A stretch of DNA of 64,000 nt, taken from the NCBI GenBank assembly GCA_965206655.1, contig CBDBKC010000037.1, positions 62,001 through 126,000 on the forward strand. The letters are read 5' to 3'. This document shows, piece by piece, positions 25,101 through 33,809 of the stretch. Numbering within the stretch: the first letter of the stretch is position 1; each line of letters begins with the position of its first letter. Made by a program: the position numbers and the translations under genes. The notes below the pieces were generated by a model. That model searched no databases and had not been told where the DNA came from. It was given only the letters and a program-made list of their open reading frames with translations. This DNA is from JAPPLB01 sp965206655 (lineage in GTDB: Bacteria > Acidobacteriota > Terriglobia > Bryobacterales > UBA6623).

Positions 25101-25661
25101 ATGGCGTATCAGGCGGCCTCGAGTGTAATGGAAGCGGAACCCTACGCCTCGGTAGAGACGGCAGTGGAAGTCTCGACGGACGCCGAGTTCATTGAGGCGA
25201 ATATGCGCCGCGTGTTCCGCGTCATCTACCGTGTCGTCGGTAACGTACCCGACGCGCAGGATCTGACGCAAGAGACCTTCGTCAAGGCCCTCTCGCGCCG
25301 TTCGCAACTCAAGGACCCCAAAAAGGCCGCGCACTGGCTCGGGCGCATCGCCGTCAACACGGCGCTGGACTTCGTGCGAAAGCGCAAACGGGTCACCTTC
25401 GAGGAATTGGACAAGGCTCCGGAGATCTCGACCGAGACTCCCGAGCAGGGCGTCCTACGGAGCGAGAAGCGCGCCTACATTGAGGACGGGCTCAGATTGC
25501 TCTCGGCGAGAGAGCGGGCGGCGCTGATTTTGAGAGATATTGAGGGACTGCCGGCGGTCGAGGTCGCTCGACAGTTGAATTGCTCGCCGGCAACGGTGCG
25601 CTCGCACATTGCGAACGCTCGCGTGAAGTTTCGCAAGTATGCGAAGGGGCGGAAACGATGA
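25101..25661 (+). CDS. ECF-type RNA polymerase sigma factor
   Basis: A 186-residue sigma factor of the extracytoplasmic-function type. Region 2 is seen in VFRVIYRVVGNVPDAQDLTQ with ETFVKAL (about residues 38-63), and region 4 in LSARERAALILRDIEGLPAV followed by the helix-turn-helix LNCSPATVRSHIANARVKF (residues 154-180). The stop codon overlaps the start of the next gene by 4 bp (ATGA), which is a zinc-finger anti-sigma-like protein. This gives a standard sigma/anti-sigma pair, probably autoregulated and answering an envelope or extracellular signal. Confidence 0.9.
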   Translation: MAYQAASSVMEAEPYASVETAVEVSTDAEFIEANMRRVFRVIYRVVGNVPDAQDLTQETFVKALSRRSQLKDPKKAAHWLGRIAVNTALDFVRKRKRVTFEELDKAPEISTETPEQGVLRSEKRAYIEDGLRLLSARERAALILRDIEGLPAVEVARQLNCSPATVRSHIANARVKFRKYAKGRKR

Positions 25662-26887
25662 GCGTGTTTTTCATCGACCATCCGAAGGAAACTCACTTGG
25701 CGCTCTTCGCGGGCGGCGAGCTAGGCCCCCTGGCGCGTTGGCGGATCGAGAGGCACTTACAGAAATGCGAGTCCTGTCAGACCACGGTTTCCGATTTCTT
25801 CCACTTGCAGGGCGACTTGACAGAGCTGAGCGAGCTGCCCTCGTCGGTGGACTGGGACAGCATGGCGCTGCGCATCGGCCAAGCCGTCGCTGAGGCCGGC
25901 GAGGCACAGCGCGAGTCCACGCCGGGATTTTTCAGCAGGCCCTTGGTTTTGCGTTTCGGTCTAGCGACGGCAACCGTGCTGTGCGGTTTTGTCGTGGTTC
26001 AGCAGTGGCCTCTGGGACAACCGCCTGAATCCGTCATGACGGACCGGAAGGAACCCGTTGGGATTTTGGGCGGAGATCGTCTGGCGGTAGAAGCGGAAGC
26101 GCCCGAACCGAAAGGATTGCTCTCCAGCTCGAAAGCGAGCTATGAGTTCACGGATGGAGACCGGAAGTCGATGATTGAAGGGCTGTCGAAGGTCGAGGAG
26201 AGCACTGCTCTGCTCCGAGTAGAGAACGCGCGGCTAAAGACCGCCCCGCAAGAGAAGGCACAGCTCCGCGATGCCCAGAACAAGCAGAAGGAATTGGCGG
26301 TGACGACTGAGCAACCTTTGCCCGGCGACTATGTGCGGGCCTTCGCGCCGACCGCGGCGGCGAAAAAGTCCGATAGCGAGTCATTCCGGGCCGCTTCCGA
26401 TCTCCGAGCGAATGTCGGGGCCCGACGAGGTGCAGACCGCGAGGCCAACTTGGAACCGAAAGACGTCACTGTCGCGAATGCCCCGGCCCCTTCCACAGCG
26501 CCGGCCAGGCAGCAGGTTGCGGTGGGCGAAGCCGATGCGGTGCAGCTCGCACTTGTTGACCAGATTCGAGGACGAGCCGATGCTCCCGCGCCGGAAATAG
26601 AGCGGGCCGTGGGTGATAAGGCGGAAGCTTCGGCGGACGAGATGACCTTGGCCGAGGTGCGCTCGGTAGGGTCCATCAGAGGACAAGTTTCGGGACAGAA
26701 GATCCAGGCTGGGCAAGAAGGCGGCGGCTTCGCGATGCGGGCCGCAGTCGCACAAACGTCGATCGCGCCCCCTTCCAGTGCCGGGCAGGATGTCGAGGTC
26801 GACGTCAAAATGGATGGTGGCTTGCGTTACCGAACTGTCGACGCGGCAACCGGCCGAATCACGATTACGGATGTCTATGCGCCTTAA
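25658..26887 (+). CDS. Membrane-anchored zinc-finger anti-sigma-like protein
   Basis: A 409-residue protein with an N-terminal zinc-binding anti-sigma motif, ERHLQKCESCQ (His33, Cys37, Cys40), one membrane segment at about residues 95-114 (RFGLATATVLCGFVVVQQWP), and a long Ala/Glu/Gln-rich outer region with predicted coiled-coil character. The topology, cytoplasmic ZAS-like domain and periplasmic sensor, is that of an ECF anti-sigma factor. The start at 25658 overlaps the sigma stop codon by 4 bp; a longer frame from 25580 would overlap the sigma gene heavily and lacks support. Its end overlaps the following secreted-protein gene by 11 bp. Confidence 0.75.
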   Translation: MSVFFIDHPKETHLALFAGGELGPLARWRIERHLQKCESCQTTVSDFFHLQGDLTELSELPSSVDWDSMALRIGQAVAEAGEAQRESTPGFFSRPLVLRFGLATATVLCGFVVVQQWPLGQPPESVMTDRKEPVGILGGDRLAVEAEAPEPKGLLSSSKASYEFTDGDRKSMIEGLSKVEESTALLRVENARLKTAPQEKAQLRDAQNKQKELAVTTEQPLPGDYVRAFAPTAAAKKSDSESFRAASDLRANVGARRGADREANLEPKDVTVANAPAPSTAPARQQVAVGEADAVQLALVDQIRGRADAPAPEIERAVGDKAEASADEMTLAEVRSVGSIRGQVSGQKIQAGQEGGGFAMRAAVAQTSIAPPSSAGQDVEVDVKMDGGLRYRTVDAATGRITITDVYAP

Positions 26888-28070
26888 AATTGCAACCTGG
26901 CTGGTGCTGCCGGCATTGCTAAGTCCAGCCCTGCAGCCCTCAGCTCAGGGCCAGACGCAGGCACGCGGCCCCGCCGCGCTTTGGCAGGAGCCGGAGCGTG
27001 CCGTACGGGTTGGCATTGCCCCCGATGTCCCGCTCTCGCTCGTCTCCAAGGATCTGAGTAAGACCAGCATCGAGGTACTGGGCGCGGTCATGGTCATCGA
27101 CTTGAAGTGTCGCTTGGAGGTCCGCAACGACAGTGCGCGGTTCCTGCGGGGTGTGGCCGTAGGCGTTGTAACCGACGAACACGCGCCTGGCGGTAAGGCC
27201 TCGGTGGCGGTCCCCAGCTTGAACGTTCCGCCTGACAGCACGACGCAACTCGACATCGCACTGAAGCTCGTGCGGCCCTTTCCGCCCAATAGCAGCCACG
27301 CTGTCAATCTGGATCTCGACGGCGCTTTGTTCACGAATCTGACTTTCCGGGGACCCAACCAGCTCGACTCGCGCCGGAAGCTTCTTGTCTGGGAGATGGA
27401 GGCTGAGCGCGACCGCAGGCACTTCAAGTCGCTGCTTGCATCCGGCGGACCCGGGCAGCTCGAGAAGGCGATGCGCGCCAGCGTTCAGCGACAGCGGCGA
27501 CGGCCACGACTGAAGGCCACATTGGAGCAGCAATTGCGCAAGCTGCTCGCGTCCACCCGGCCGCCGGCCCAAGGTGGGCAACTCATCCAGGTGTCGCGCC
27601 ATAACTTGAGGGGGGCGCCACTCGAGATCTTGTCAGGCAGCGCCTTTGTCGCGGGCACGCGTGTCAGTTCGCCCGAGATCCGGGTAAAGAACCGTTCCGA
27701 AAAGCCGGTGCGCTACTACGAGCTTGGATGGCTCGTCAGCGATGGCAATGGAACGAACTACACCGCCGCGCTCATGCCCGTCCCGAGAGGTCAATCACGG
27801 CTCGCGCCGGGTGCTGAGGTTTCGACGCGGTCCGACCGCCAATTCGTCTTCAACCGTGCCGGTGCGGACGGGTTCGTGATCAGCGGAATGAGTGGTTACC
27901 TTCGCAACGCCGAATTTGAAGATGGCAGTGTTTGGATACCGCCTCGAAGTGAACTCGACGCCTCACCGCTCGAAAATGCCGCCGCCGTTTCGGTGGAAGA
28001 AGAAAGACTCTCGCGTCTCTATGGCAGCCGCGGCGTCGACGCGCTGATCACTGAACTCGCGAAATTCTAA
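26877..28070 (+). CDS. Secreted protein of unknown function, third gene of the sigma operon
   Basis: A 397-residue protein with a Sec signal (MRLKIATWLVLPALLSPALQ). The mature part has two beta-rich segments (around SIEVLGAVMVIDLKCRLEV and VSSPEIRVKNRSEKPVRYYE) that look like immunoglobulin-type or FixG-like domains, linked by a basic stretch (RASVQRQRRRPRLKATL). I do not recognise a family. The start overlaps the end of the anti-sigma gene by 11 bp, so translation is likely coupled and the protein may be a ligand, sensor or target of the sigma system. Confidence 0.65.
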   Translation: MRLKIATWLVLPALLSPALQPSAQGQTQARGPAALWQEPERAVRVGIAPDVPLSLVSKDLSKTSIEVLGAVMVIDLKCRLEVRNDSARFLRGVAVGVVTDEHAPGGKASVAVPSLNVPPDSTTQLDIALKLVRPFPPNSSHAVNLDLDGALFTNLTFRGPNQLDSRRKLLVWEMEAERDRRHFKSLLASGGPGQLEKAMRASVQRQRRRPRLKATLEQQLRKLLASTRPPAQGGQLIQVSRHNLRGAPLEILSGSAFVAGTRVSSPEIRVKNRSEKPVRYYELGWLVSDGNGTNYTAALMPVPRGQSRLAPGAEVSTRSDRQFVFNRAGADGFVISGMSGYLRNAEFEDGSVWIPPRSELDASPLENAAAVSVEEERLSRLYGSRGVDALITELAKF

Positions 28071-28078
28071 GGCGTCCG

Positions 28079-29947
28079 CTAACCACGGAAGAATTCGTTC
28101 CACCACGCCTGGAGCATAACAAGAGACCCGATTGCGGCAGGCTCGTGAGGGGGTCTTTTCCCCTCTTGCTCGCAAAGCAGGCGCTCGACCTGGGGGCGGT
28201 TCAGCAGCCCCCCCGTTGTTGAGTCATCCAGCAGGATCTCGCGCGCGTACTCTCCGCCGATACCGCTGCCCAAGAAGTTCTTCGGATACTGAAGGCCGTA
28301 TTTCTTCCGCCGCGCGATCTCGGGAGGCAGGTGCCGCGTCAGCGGCTTTAGGATGAACTTCTCTTGACGGCCCCGCAGTTTGTAGCGAGCCGGTAGGCGA
28401 AGCGCGAACTCGACGATCGTTCGATCGAGGAACGGCATCCGAAGCTCAAGGGAAAAGGCCATGCTCATCTTGTCGGATTCCAGCAGAATCGCGTCCGCCA
28501 AACGTCCATGCTGTTCTAGGCTCAGAACCCTGTGCAGAAAGCCCCGGGCCGACGCCATGGTAGAGGGGTCGGGAACCAGTGCGCCGAGATCCGTGCTCGA
28601 GGACCGGAACCTCGGTGAAATGACGCAAGGATCTAGATAAGGGCTGAAGCCGACGAGCCACGCGGCGTCGGCCGCCGCCAAGTCCGGCGCGGCCAGTAGC
28701 CCTAGCGCAAGCCGCAGGCGAGCGGGGAGCAACGTAGGCGAGATCAGACGAGCAACACTGCTCGGTGTCACGGGACGCTGTGCGTACCCGGCTCGGCCCA
28801 CGAGACTCCGGAACCAGGGGTATCCCCCGAACAGCTCGTCAGACCCCTCGCCGGCGAGCACGGCCTTGAGACGGGAGCCGCCGAGCCGGCAAAGCTGGTA
28901 GATCAAAAGAATCGGCGCGCGGATGTTCGGCTCCTCCATGTGCCGGATGACGTGAGAGACCATTCGTGGCGTCTCGGAGGCGCGAAACTCGGTCTCCTCG
29001 TGGTCGGTCCCGAGCTTTTGGGCGAGGAGTCTTGAGTACCGGCTTTCGTCGCTTTTCGGATGGTCGGGAAACACGATCGAGAACGTCTTGAGGGAGCGTG
29101 AAGATTGCTGCGCGGCGAAGGTTGTGACAAGTGAAGAGTCCCAACCGCCGCTGAGGAAGGCGCCAACGGGCACGTCGGCCGCGAGGTGTCGGGCAACGGC
29201 TTGGCGGAGCAAATGCTCCAGCTCCTCGGCATACTCCGCTTCACTCTTCTCGCGCTGCTCGGTCACGTACCGGGGGACCCAGAAGCGCCCTTCCCGTATG
29301 TTCCCCGACTCGGCGACCACATAACCGCCGGGTGGCAGTTTTCTGATATCCCGGAAGCCCGTGAAGGGAGCGGGGATGAAACCTGCCGCCAAATAAAGTC
29401 GAATCGCCTCAGGGTCAACCTCGGGCTCGATCAAGCCCGAAGCGAGCAAAGCTTTGACCTCCGAACCGAAAATGAGCCCTGACGGGGTCCGCGCCCAGTA
29501 CAGGTGCTTCATCCCCGGGCCGTCCCGGGCCAGCAACAAGCGTCGCCGTCCCGCATCGAGCACGGCAAGAGCGAACATTCCGTTGAGGCGATCGAGGCCG
29601 TCGAGGCCCCATTCTTCATAGGCGTGAACAATCACCTCCGTGTCGCATCTCGTACGGAAGCGGTGCCCGCCGGATTCTAAATTACGCCTCAACTCGGCGT
29701 GGTTGTAGATCTCACCGTTGAACACAACGTGGACGGAGTCGTCCTCGTTGGCGATGGGCTGGCGCCCGCCGTCCAGATCAACGATACTCAGGCGGCGGCT
29801 GGCAAGACCGGCGCCAAGGTCCGGCCGAACGAGATAGCCGCTGTCGTCGGGCCCCCTGTGAATGATGGCGTCGGCCATTTGCTCGAGGATTTCCGGATAG
29901 GCTTCCTCGGCGATACGGGCGTCATAGATTCCGGCAATTCCACACAT
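28079..29947 (-). CDS. asnB: Asparagine synthase (glutamine-hydrolysing)
   Basis: A 622-residue enzyme that makes asparagine from aspartate, ATP and glutamine. The N-terminal Ntn glutaminase domain starts MCGIAGIYD (nucleophile Cys2) with RRLSIVDL, FNGEIYN and the CDTEVI loop. The C-terminal synthetase domain has the PP-loop LSGGWDSS and AGEGSDELFGGYPW, with MPFLD further on. Two positions differ from the usual enzyme: the PP-loop has Trp where Leu or Val is common, and the usual RDxxGxKPLY motif reads RDGPGMKHLYW. Family members also modify exopolysaccharide or peptide substrates, so a secondary function is possible. It is convergent with the secreted-protein gene, 8 bp apart. Confidence 0.85.
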   Translation of the reverse strand: MCGIAGIYDARIAEEAYPEILEQMADAIIHRGPDDSGYLVRPDLGAGLASRRLSIVDLDGGRQPIANEDDSVHVVFNGEIYNHAELRRNLESGGHRFRTRCDTEVIVHAYEEWGLDGLDRLNGMFALAVLDAGRRRLLLARDGPGMKHLYWARTPSGLIFGSEVKALLASGLIEPEVDPEAIRLYLAAGFIPAPFTGFRDIRKLPPGGYVVAESGNIREGRFWVPRYVTEQREKSEAEYAEELEHLLRQAVARHLAADVPVGAFLSGGWDSSLVTTFAAQQSSRSLKTFSIVFPDHPKSDESRYSRLLAQKLGTDHEETEFRASETPRMVSHVIRHMEEPNIRAPILLIYQLCRLGGSRLKAVLAGEGSDELFGGYPWFRSLVGRAGYAQRPVTPSSVARLISPTLLPARLRLALGLLAAPDLAAADAAWLVGFSPYLDPCVISPRFRSSSTDLGALVPDPSTMASARGFLHRVLSLEQHGRLADAILLESDKMSMAFSLELRMPFLDRTIVEFALRLPARYKLRGRQEKFILKPLTRHLPPEIARRKKYGLQYPKNFLGSGIGGEYAREILLDDSTTGGLLNRPQVERLLCEQEGKRPPHEPAAIGSLVMLQAWWNEFFRG

Positions 29948-30030
29948 GAGAGTTCGATGAATCTACTCGGGCCGATCTGAGCAGGGTTCAGTGTAACGGA
30001 GCGGAGGGGCGCCAAAATGAGCGAAGAGTC

Positions 30031-30951
30031 TTAGTGACATTTACCGCTGCCGGAGTCGTGGAAGGAAGCGCCGGCGACCGAGACGAATTCCCAATCGTAC
30101 GTTCGTTCGCGAAGGGTCAGTTTGAGGACTCCGTAGGCGGTACGGTCGATGGTCTCGGAATTCTTCGCGGGCTTGCCGACTCTTCGATGCTCGCGTCCGC
30201 CGGTGCCGACGACGAACTGACGGACTCCGCGCACTTCGTCTAAGCGGCCTGAAGGATCTTGAGGTGCGAAGCGTTCGTAGTTGTGGTCGTGACCCGCGAT
30301 GTAAAGATCAGCGCCGTGATCGTAGAGCAGCTCAAACAGCGGGCCAACTTTGCTCCTTTCGCCGTGCTTGCCGGAGCTGAATCGGGGGTGATGTCCGTAG
30401 GCAACGGTGCAGGGACCGGCGCCATCGAGCTCGACGCTTAACCATTCGTATTGTGAGGAGTTGAGCCCGCAGCCGCCCACCTGGTTGCAGAGGGTGTTGA
30501 GAGCGATGATCTTCCAGCCGCCGAGTTCGTAGCTGTAGTAACCCTTGTCGCGCTCTCCGGCCTTGTCGCCGAAGTAATCAAAGTAAGCCTTGCCGCGCCT
30601 CGTTTTGTACTCGTGATTGCCGATGCTGGGCCGGGTGCGGTACTTGTGGCGGCCCCACGTCGTGTCGTAGCAATCGCGGAATTCTTGGGCTCGTCCCTTG
30701 GGGTAGACGTTGTCACCGAGAGTGAAGATCACACCGTCAGGGGCGTCGCCGTTACGCGGTTCAAAGATCTCGTCGAGCAGCTTCGCCGTCGCCTCGGCGT
30801 CTTTCAGGCGGGAGCCACACTTGGCGATATCTCCGGCACCGACCAATAGGATTTCCGACGCGCCGAGAGGTGGGTGAGTGCCAAGAACCACGAGAAGCGC
30901 CGACAACACGAAGTCTCGCCGGCAAGAGGCGCCGACACCGTTTGTTCCCAT
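30031..30951 (-). CDS. Exported metallophosphoesterase (purple acid phosphatase-like)
   Basis: A 306-residue phosphoesterase with an N-terminal signal (RRDFVLSALLVVLGTHPPLG, possibly Tat). The five metal-binding motifs of the calcineurin-like fold are visible: GAGDIAKC, TLGDNVYPKG, SIGNHEYKT, AYGHHPRFSSG and IAGHDHNYERF. This matches the purple-acid-phosphatase side of the family. It probably releases phosphate from extracellular esters. It is monocistronic, starting divergently from the ABC transporter genes. Between it and asnB lie only 83 bp. Confidence 0.87.
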   Translation of the reverse strand: MGTNGVGASCRRDFVLSALLVVLGTHPPLGASEILLVGAGDIAKCGSRLKDAEATAKLLDEIFEPRNGDAPDGVIFTLGDNVYPKGRAQEFRDCYDTTWGRHKYRTRPSIGNHEYKTRRGKAYFDYFGDKAGERDKGYYSYELGGWKIIALNTLCNQVGGCGLNSSQYEWLSVELDGAGPCTVAYGHHPRFSSGKHGERSKVGPLFELLYDHGADLYIAGHDHNYERFAPQDPSGRLDEVRGVRQFVVGTGGREHRRVGKPAKNSETIDRTAYGVLKLTLRERTYDWEFVSVAGASFHDSGSGKCH

Positions 30952-31088
30952 TCCGGCCTCACTTTATCAGACGGTTTCCACCGCGCGGCACCGGCGATTC
31001 GGCGCGTCGAGCCGGGAGTGCCGAACGACCGCTGATGGGGCTTTTCGATAGCTTCTCAAGCCTGTGTTAATGTGGCGGAAGTAAGTGT

Positions 31089-32042
31089 ATGCCCAGTGCT
31101 CCGGCAGTCGAAGTTCGGGATCTCGTCTTTCGTTATGGGGACCGCACGGCCCTCGACAAAATTAGCTTCTCGGTTGAAAAAGGTGAGGTTTTTGGCCTTC
31201 TTGGTCCCAATGGCGGCGGCAAGACAACGCTCTTTCGCATCCTATCAACGCTCTTGAAACCCGACGCGGGCGCGGCCCGGGTGATGGGACTTGATGTTGC
31301 CCGCGAACCGTTCGCGGTCAGAGGCCGCATCGGCGTCGTGTTTCAAAACCAGAGCCTTGACCGCAAGCTGACCGCATCGGAGAACCTCGTTCACCAAGGG
31401 CATCTTTACGGGTTGCGAGGCGCGGCTTTACAGAGCCGAATCGATTCGCTGCTTGACCGGCTTGGGCTAAGCGATCGGCGCGGCGACGTAGTCGACTCGC
31501 TCTCGGGCGGATTGCGGCGGCGGGTCGAGCTTGCCAAAGGGCTGATGCATCAGCCGGAGCTGCTCTTGCTCGATGAGCCCAGCACGGGGGTGGACCCTCG
31601 CGCGCGACTGGATTTTTGGGATTACTTGCAACTCTTGCGGCGTCAAGAGGGAATCACCGTGTTGCTCACAACGCACCTACTAGAAGAGGCCGACAAGTGC
31701 GACCGTTTGGCGATCCTCGATCAAGGCTCGCTCGTTGCGGAGGGCACCCCGGGCGGGCTGAAGGAGCAGATTGGGGGCGACGTCGTCGTCATTCTCACAT
31801 CGCGAAACAGCGACCGCCTCTCGGGGGACATCTCAAAGCAGTTCGGGCTGGACCCCACGATTGTCAACGGCAGCGTCCGGTTCGAACACCCCCAAGGGGC
31901 CGAGCTCGTTGCCCGGCTCATGCAGGCCCTGCCGGAGCAGATCGATTCCGTTACGGTTTCCCATCCCAACCTCGAAGACGTATTCATTCATATGACGGGC
32001 CGCCAGTTCGGCGACACAGAAGCCGCGAGCGATCAGGGATAA
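31089..32042 (+). CDS. ABC transporter ATP-binding protein (ABC-2 exporter type)
   Basis: A 317-residue ATPase. It has the Walker A motif GPNGGGKTT, Q-loop in VFQNQSLD, signature LSGGLRRRVELAKGL, Walker B LLLLDEPSTGVDP and the switch histidine in LLTTHLLEEADKC. The long C-terminal part after residue 220 is the regulatory segment seen in ABC-2 drug or polysaccharide exporters of the DrrA/CcmA-like type. The permease gene follows 36 bp downstream. Together they form a two-gene exporter; the substrate cannot be read from the sequence. Confidence 0.92.
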   Translation: MPSAPAVEVRDLVFRYGDRTALDKISFSVEKGEVFGLLGPNGGGKTTLFRILSTLLKPDAGAARVMGLDVAREPFAVRGRIGVVFQNQSLDRKLTASENLVHQGHLYGLRGAALQSRIDSLLDRLGLSDRRGDVVDSLSGGLRRRVELAKGLMHQPELLLLDEPSTGVDPRARLDFWDYLQLLRRQEGITVLLTTHLLEEADKCDRLAILDQGSLVAEGTPGGLKEQIGGDVVVILTSRNSDRLSGDISKQFGLDPTIVNGSVRFEHPQGAELVARLMQALPEQIDSVTVSHPNLEDVFIHMTGRQFGDTEAASDQG

Positions 32043-32078
32043 TGAGGATCGGCTGCGGCGCGCGCGCGGTTCTTGCTT

Positions 32079-32948
32079 ATGGCTAATCCGCCGACCGGAG
32101 CAGTCCACGATCAAAGTACGGTAGTGGTTCCGCTAACTTCCGCTGATCGGAAGACGCTCGCACCCCAACCTGGCTTTCTCCTGAGTGCGGCCACTCTTTG
32201 GTGGCGCGAGGTGAGGAGCTTTTATCGGCAGAAAAGCCGTGTGATCGTCGGGCTGGCAACGCCATTGGTGTTCTGGCTCTTGTTGGGATCTGGGTTCGGC
32301 ACCTCGCTGCAAACATCGGCCGCCGGCGATAACTACCTGCAGTTTTTCTACCCGGGAACGGTGGCGCTTGTCGTACTGTTCACGGCGATCTTTTCGAACA
32401 TCTCGATCATTGAAGACCGGCGGGAGGGTTTTCTGCTATCCGTGCTGGTAGCGCCGGTTTCGCGGTGGGCGCTGGTGCTGGGCAAAATTGCGGGGGCCAC
32501 ATCGATCGGAGTCTTGCAAGGGCTGCTGTTTCTACCGTTGGCGCCGCTGACGGGGGTTTCGATATCGATCGAGCGGATTCCTTTGATCGTGGTGCTGCTG
32601 CTAGTCATGTCGTTCGGTCTTACGGGGCTCGGATTCTTCTTTGCCTGGTGGCTGAACTCGGTGCAGAGCTTTCACTCGGTAATGAACATTGTGCTGATGC
32701 CGATGTGGATGCTCTCCGGCGCTGTCTTTCCAGCCGAGGGGGCGGCGAGTTGGGTGCGCTGGGTCATGGTGGTGAACCCTCTGACTTACGGCATTACCGC
32801 CTTTCGACACTACCTTGCACCGCCCGGAGTGGAGGTCGCCGGGCCGCCTCTGGCAACCTGCTGGGCTGTGGCCGTGATCTTCGCCCTACTGACGCTGGGG
32901 GCGGCGTTCCAACAAGCGAATCGCTCGTCACCGGAGAGTTTGGGATAG
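32079..32948 (+). CDS. ABC-2 type transporter permease
   Basis: A 289-residue membrane protein with about six hydrophobic segments (GLATPLVFWLLLGSGFG, VALVVLFTAIFSNISI, VLQGLLFLPLAPLTGVS, LIVVLLLVMSFGLTGLGFFF, PMWMLSGAVFP, WAVAVIFALLTLGAAF). The order and the FSxxSIIEDRREGF segment fit ABC-2 permeases of the DrrB/NodJ group. The ATG at 32079 is preferred over a TTG two codons earlier. It pairs with the upstream ATPase gene. A DUF420 gene follows 24 bp later; in other genomes DUF420 proteins often accompany ABC-2 transporters and haem/copper oxidase assembly genes. Confidence 0.9.
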   Translation: MANPPTGAVHDQSTVVVPLTSADRKTLAPQPGFLLSAATLWWREVRSFYRQKSRVIVGLATPLVFWLLLGSGFGTSLQTSAAGDNYLQFFYPGTVALVVLFTAIFSNISIIEDRREGFLLSVLVAPVSRWALVLGKIAGATSIGVLQGLLFLPLAPLTGVSISIERIPLIVVLLLVMSFGLTGLGFFFAWWLNSVQSFHSVMNIVLMPMWMLSGAVFPAEGAASWVRWVMVVNPLTYGITAFRHYLAPPGVEVAGPPLATCWAVAVIFALLTLGAAFQQANRSSPESLG

Positions 32949-32972
32949 GCCGCTCGGGCGGCGCATTCTCCG

Positions 32973-33386
32973 ATGGGAATCACTGATCTTCCCGCTCTTA
33001 ACGCCTGTCTGAATTCAATTAGTACCTTGCTGCTGACGGCAGGTTACTTCTTCATCCGCCGCAGGCAGGTTGAGCGCCACCGCTTGGCGATGACGGCGGC
33101 GTTTGTAACGTCCTGCCTGTTCCTGGTCAGCTACCTGACCTACCACTACAACGCGGGGTCGGTGCCGTTCACCAAACAGGGCTGGGTGCGGCCGGTCTAT
33201 TTCACGATCCTGATCACCCATATCGTGTTGGCGGCGGCGATCGTGCCCCTGGCGCTGATCACTCTGTACAACGCCTGGCGTAAGCGGTTCGACAAACACC
33301 GCCGTATCGCCCGCTGGACGTGGCCGATTTGGATGTATGTTTCCGTGACCGGCGTCGTGATCTACTTGATGCTTTATCAGATGTGA
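32973..33386 (+). CDS. DUF420 family membrane protein
   Basis: A 137-residue membrane protein with four hydrophobic segments and conserved His and Tyr residues (YFFIRRRQVERHRLAM, SYLTYHYNAG, ITHIVLAAAIVPLALITL, WTWPIWMYVSVTGVVIYL). This matches the DUF420/YozB family, whose function is not established but which recurs near respiratory oxidase and ABC-2 exporter genes. It is the third gene of the unit begun by the ATPase at 31089, with 24 bp of spacing. Confidence 0.85.
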   Translation: MGITDLPALNACLNSISTLLLTAGYFFIRRRQVERHRLAMTAAFVTSCLFLVSYLTYHYNAGSVPFTKQGWVRPVYFTILITHIVLAAAIVPLALITLYNAWRKRFDKHRRIARWTWPIWMYVSVTGVVIYLMLYQM

Positions 33387-33422
33387 TTGCGGTCAGGTAC
33401 GGAACAGAGCCATGAAGCCTTC

Positions 33423-33809
33423 CTATTCAAAGTGCCGGTCATCTGTGAGCGCCTCAGAGGTACCTTCACGGCGCATCACCTGCATGGAAACACAATCGGT
33501 GAAACCATAGCTCTTGTCGGATCGGGCTGCGTAGAGTTCGAATCCAGCTTGAAAAGACTCACGGGTTTGGGGTAGGACTTCGATCCGTCTGTCCGTGGTG
33601 AGGCGGCGCACAACGGAGACTCCCCGCGATCGCAGGTGAGACCCTTGGCCTCCGAAGAAGGTGAGGAACTCCGCCAGTACTTCGTCAGTAGTCACGATCG
33701 GTGGCTTGCGGGGAGCTGCGTCGAAGTTCAGCGCCGGCATGTGAGCAGTGTCGTCAGTTGCACAGAGAGCGATCCGGTAGAACGTGTCGGCGAAGACCGC
33801 CCCGCTCAT
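33423..33809 (-). CDS. PIN-domain toxin (VapC-like), C terminus truncated by a nonsense codon
   Basis: A 128-residue PIN-domain ribonuclease-like protein. It starts MSGAVFADTF, with the first acidic residue in FADTF, a TDEVLAEFL segment, and the late acidic cluster YGFTDCVSMQVMRREG, TDDRHFE. VapC toxins cut tRNA or rRNA. The family normally continues HFEQAGFxALL; here the codon after HFE is TAG, and reading on gives EGFMALFRT to a TGA at 33393-33395. A CAG-to-TAG change would therefore have removed about ten residues. The start at 33809 overlaps the antitoxin stop by 4 bp. The truncated tail may still fold; activity is uncertain. Confidence 0.8.
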   Translation of the reverse strand: MSGAVFADTFYRIALCATDDTAHMPALNFDAAPRKPPIVTTDEVLAEFLTFFGGQGSHLRSRGVSVVRRLTTDRRIEVLPQTRESFQAGFELYAARSDKSYGFTDCVSMQVMRREGTSEALTDDRHFE

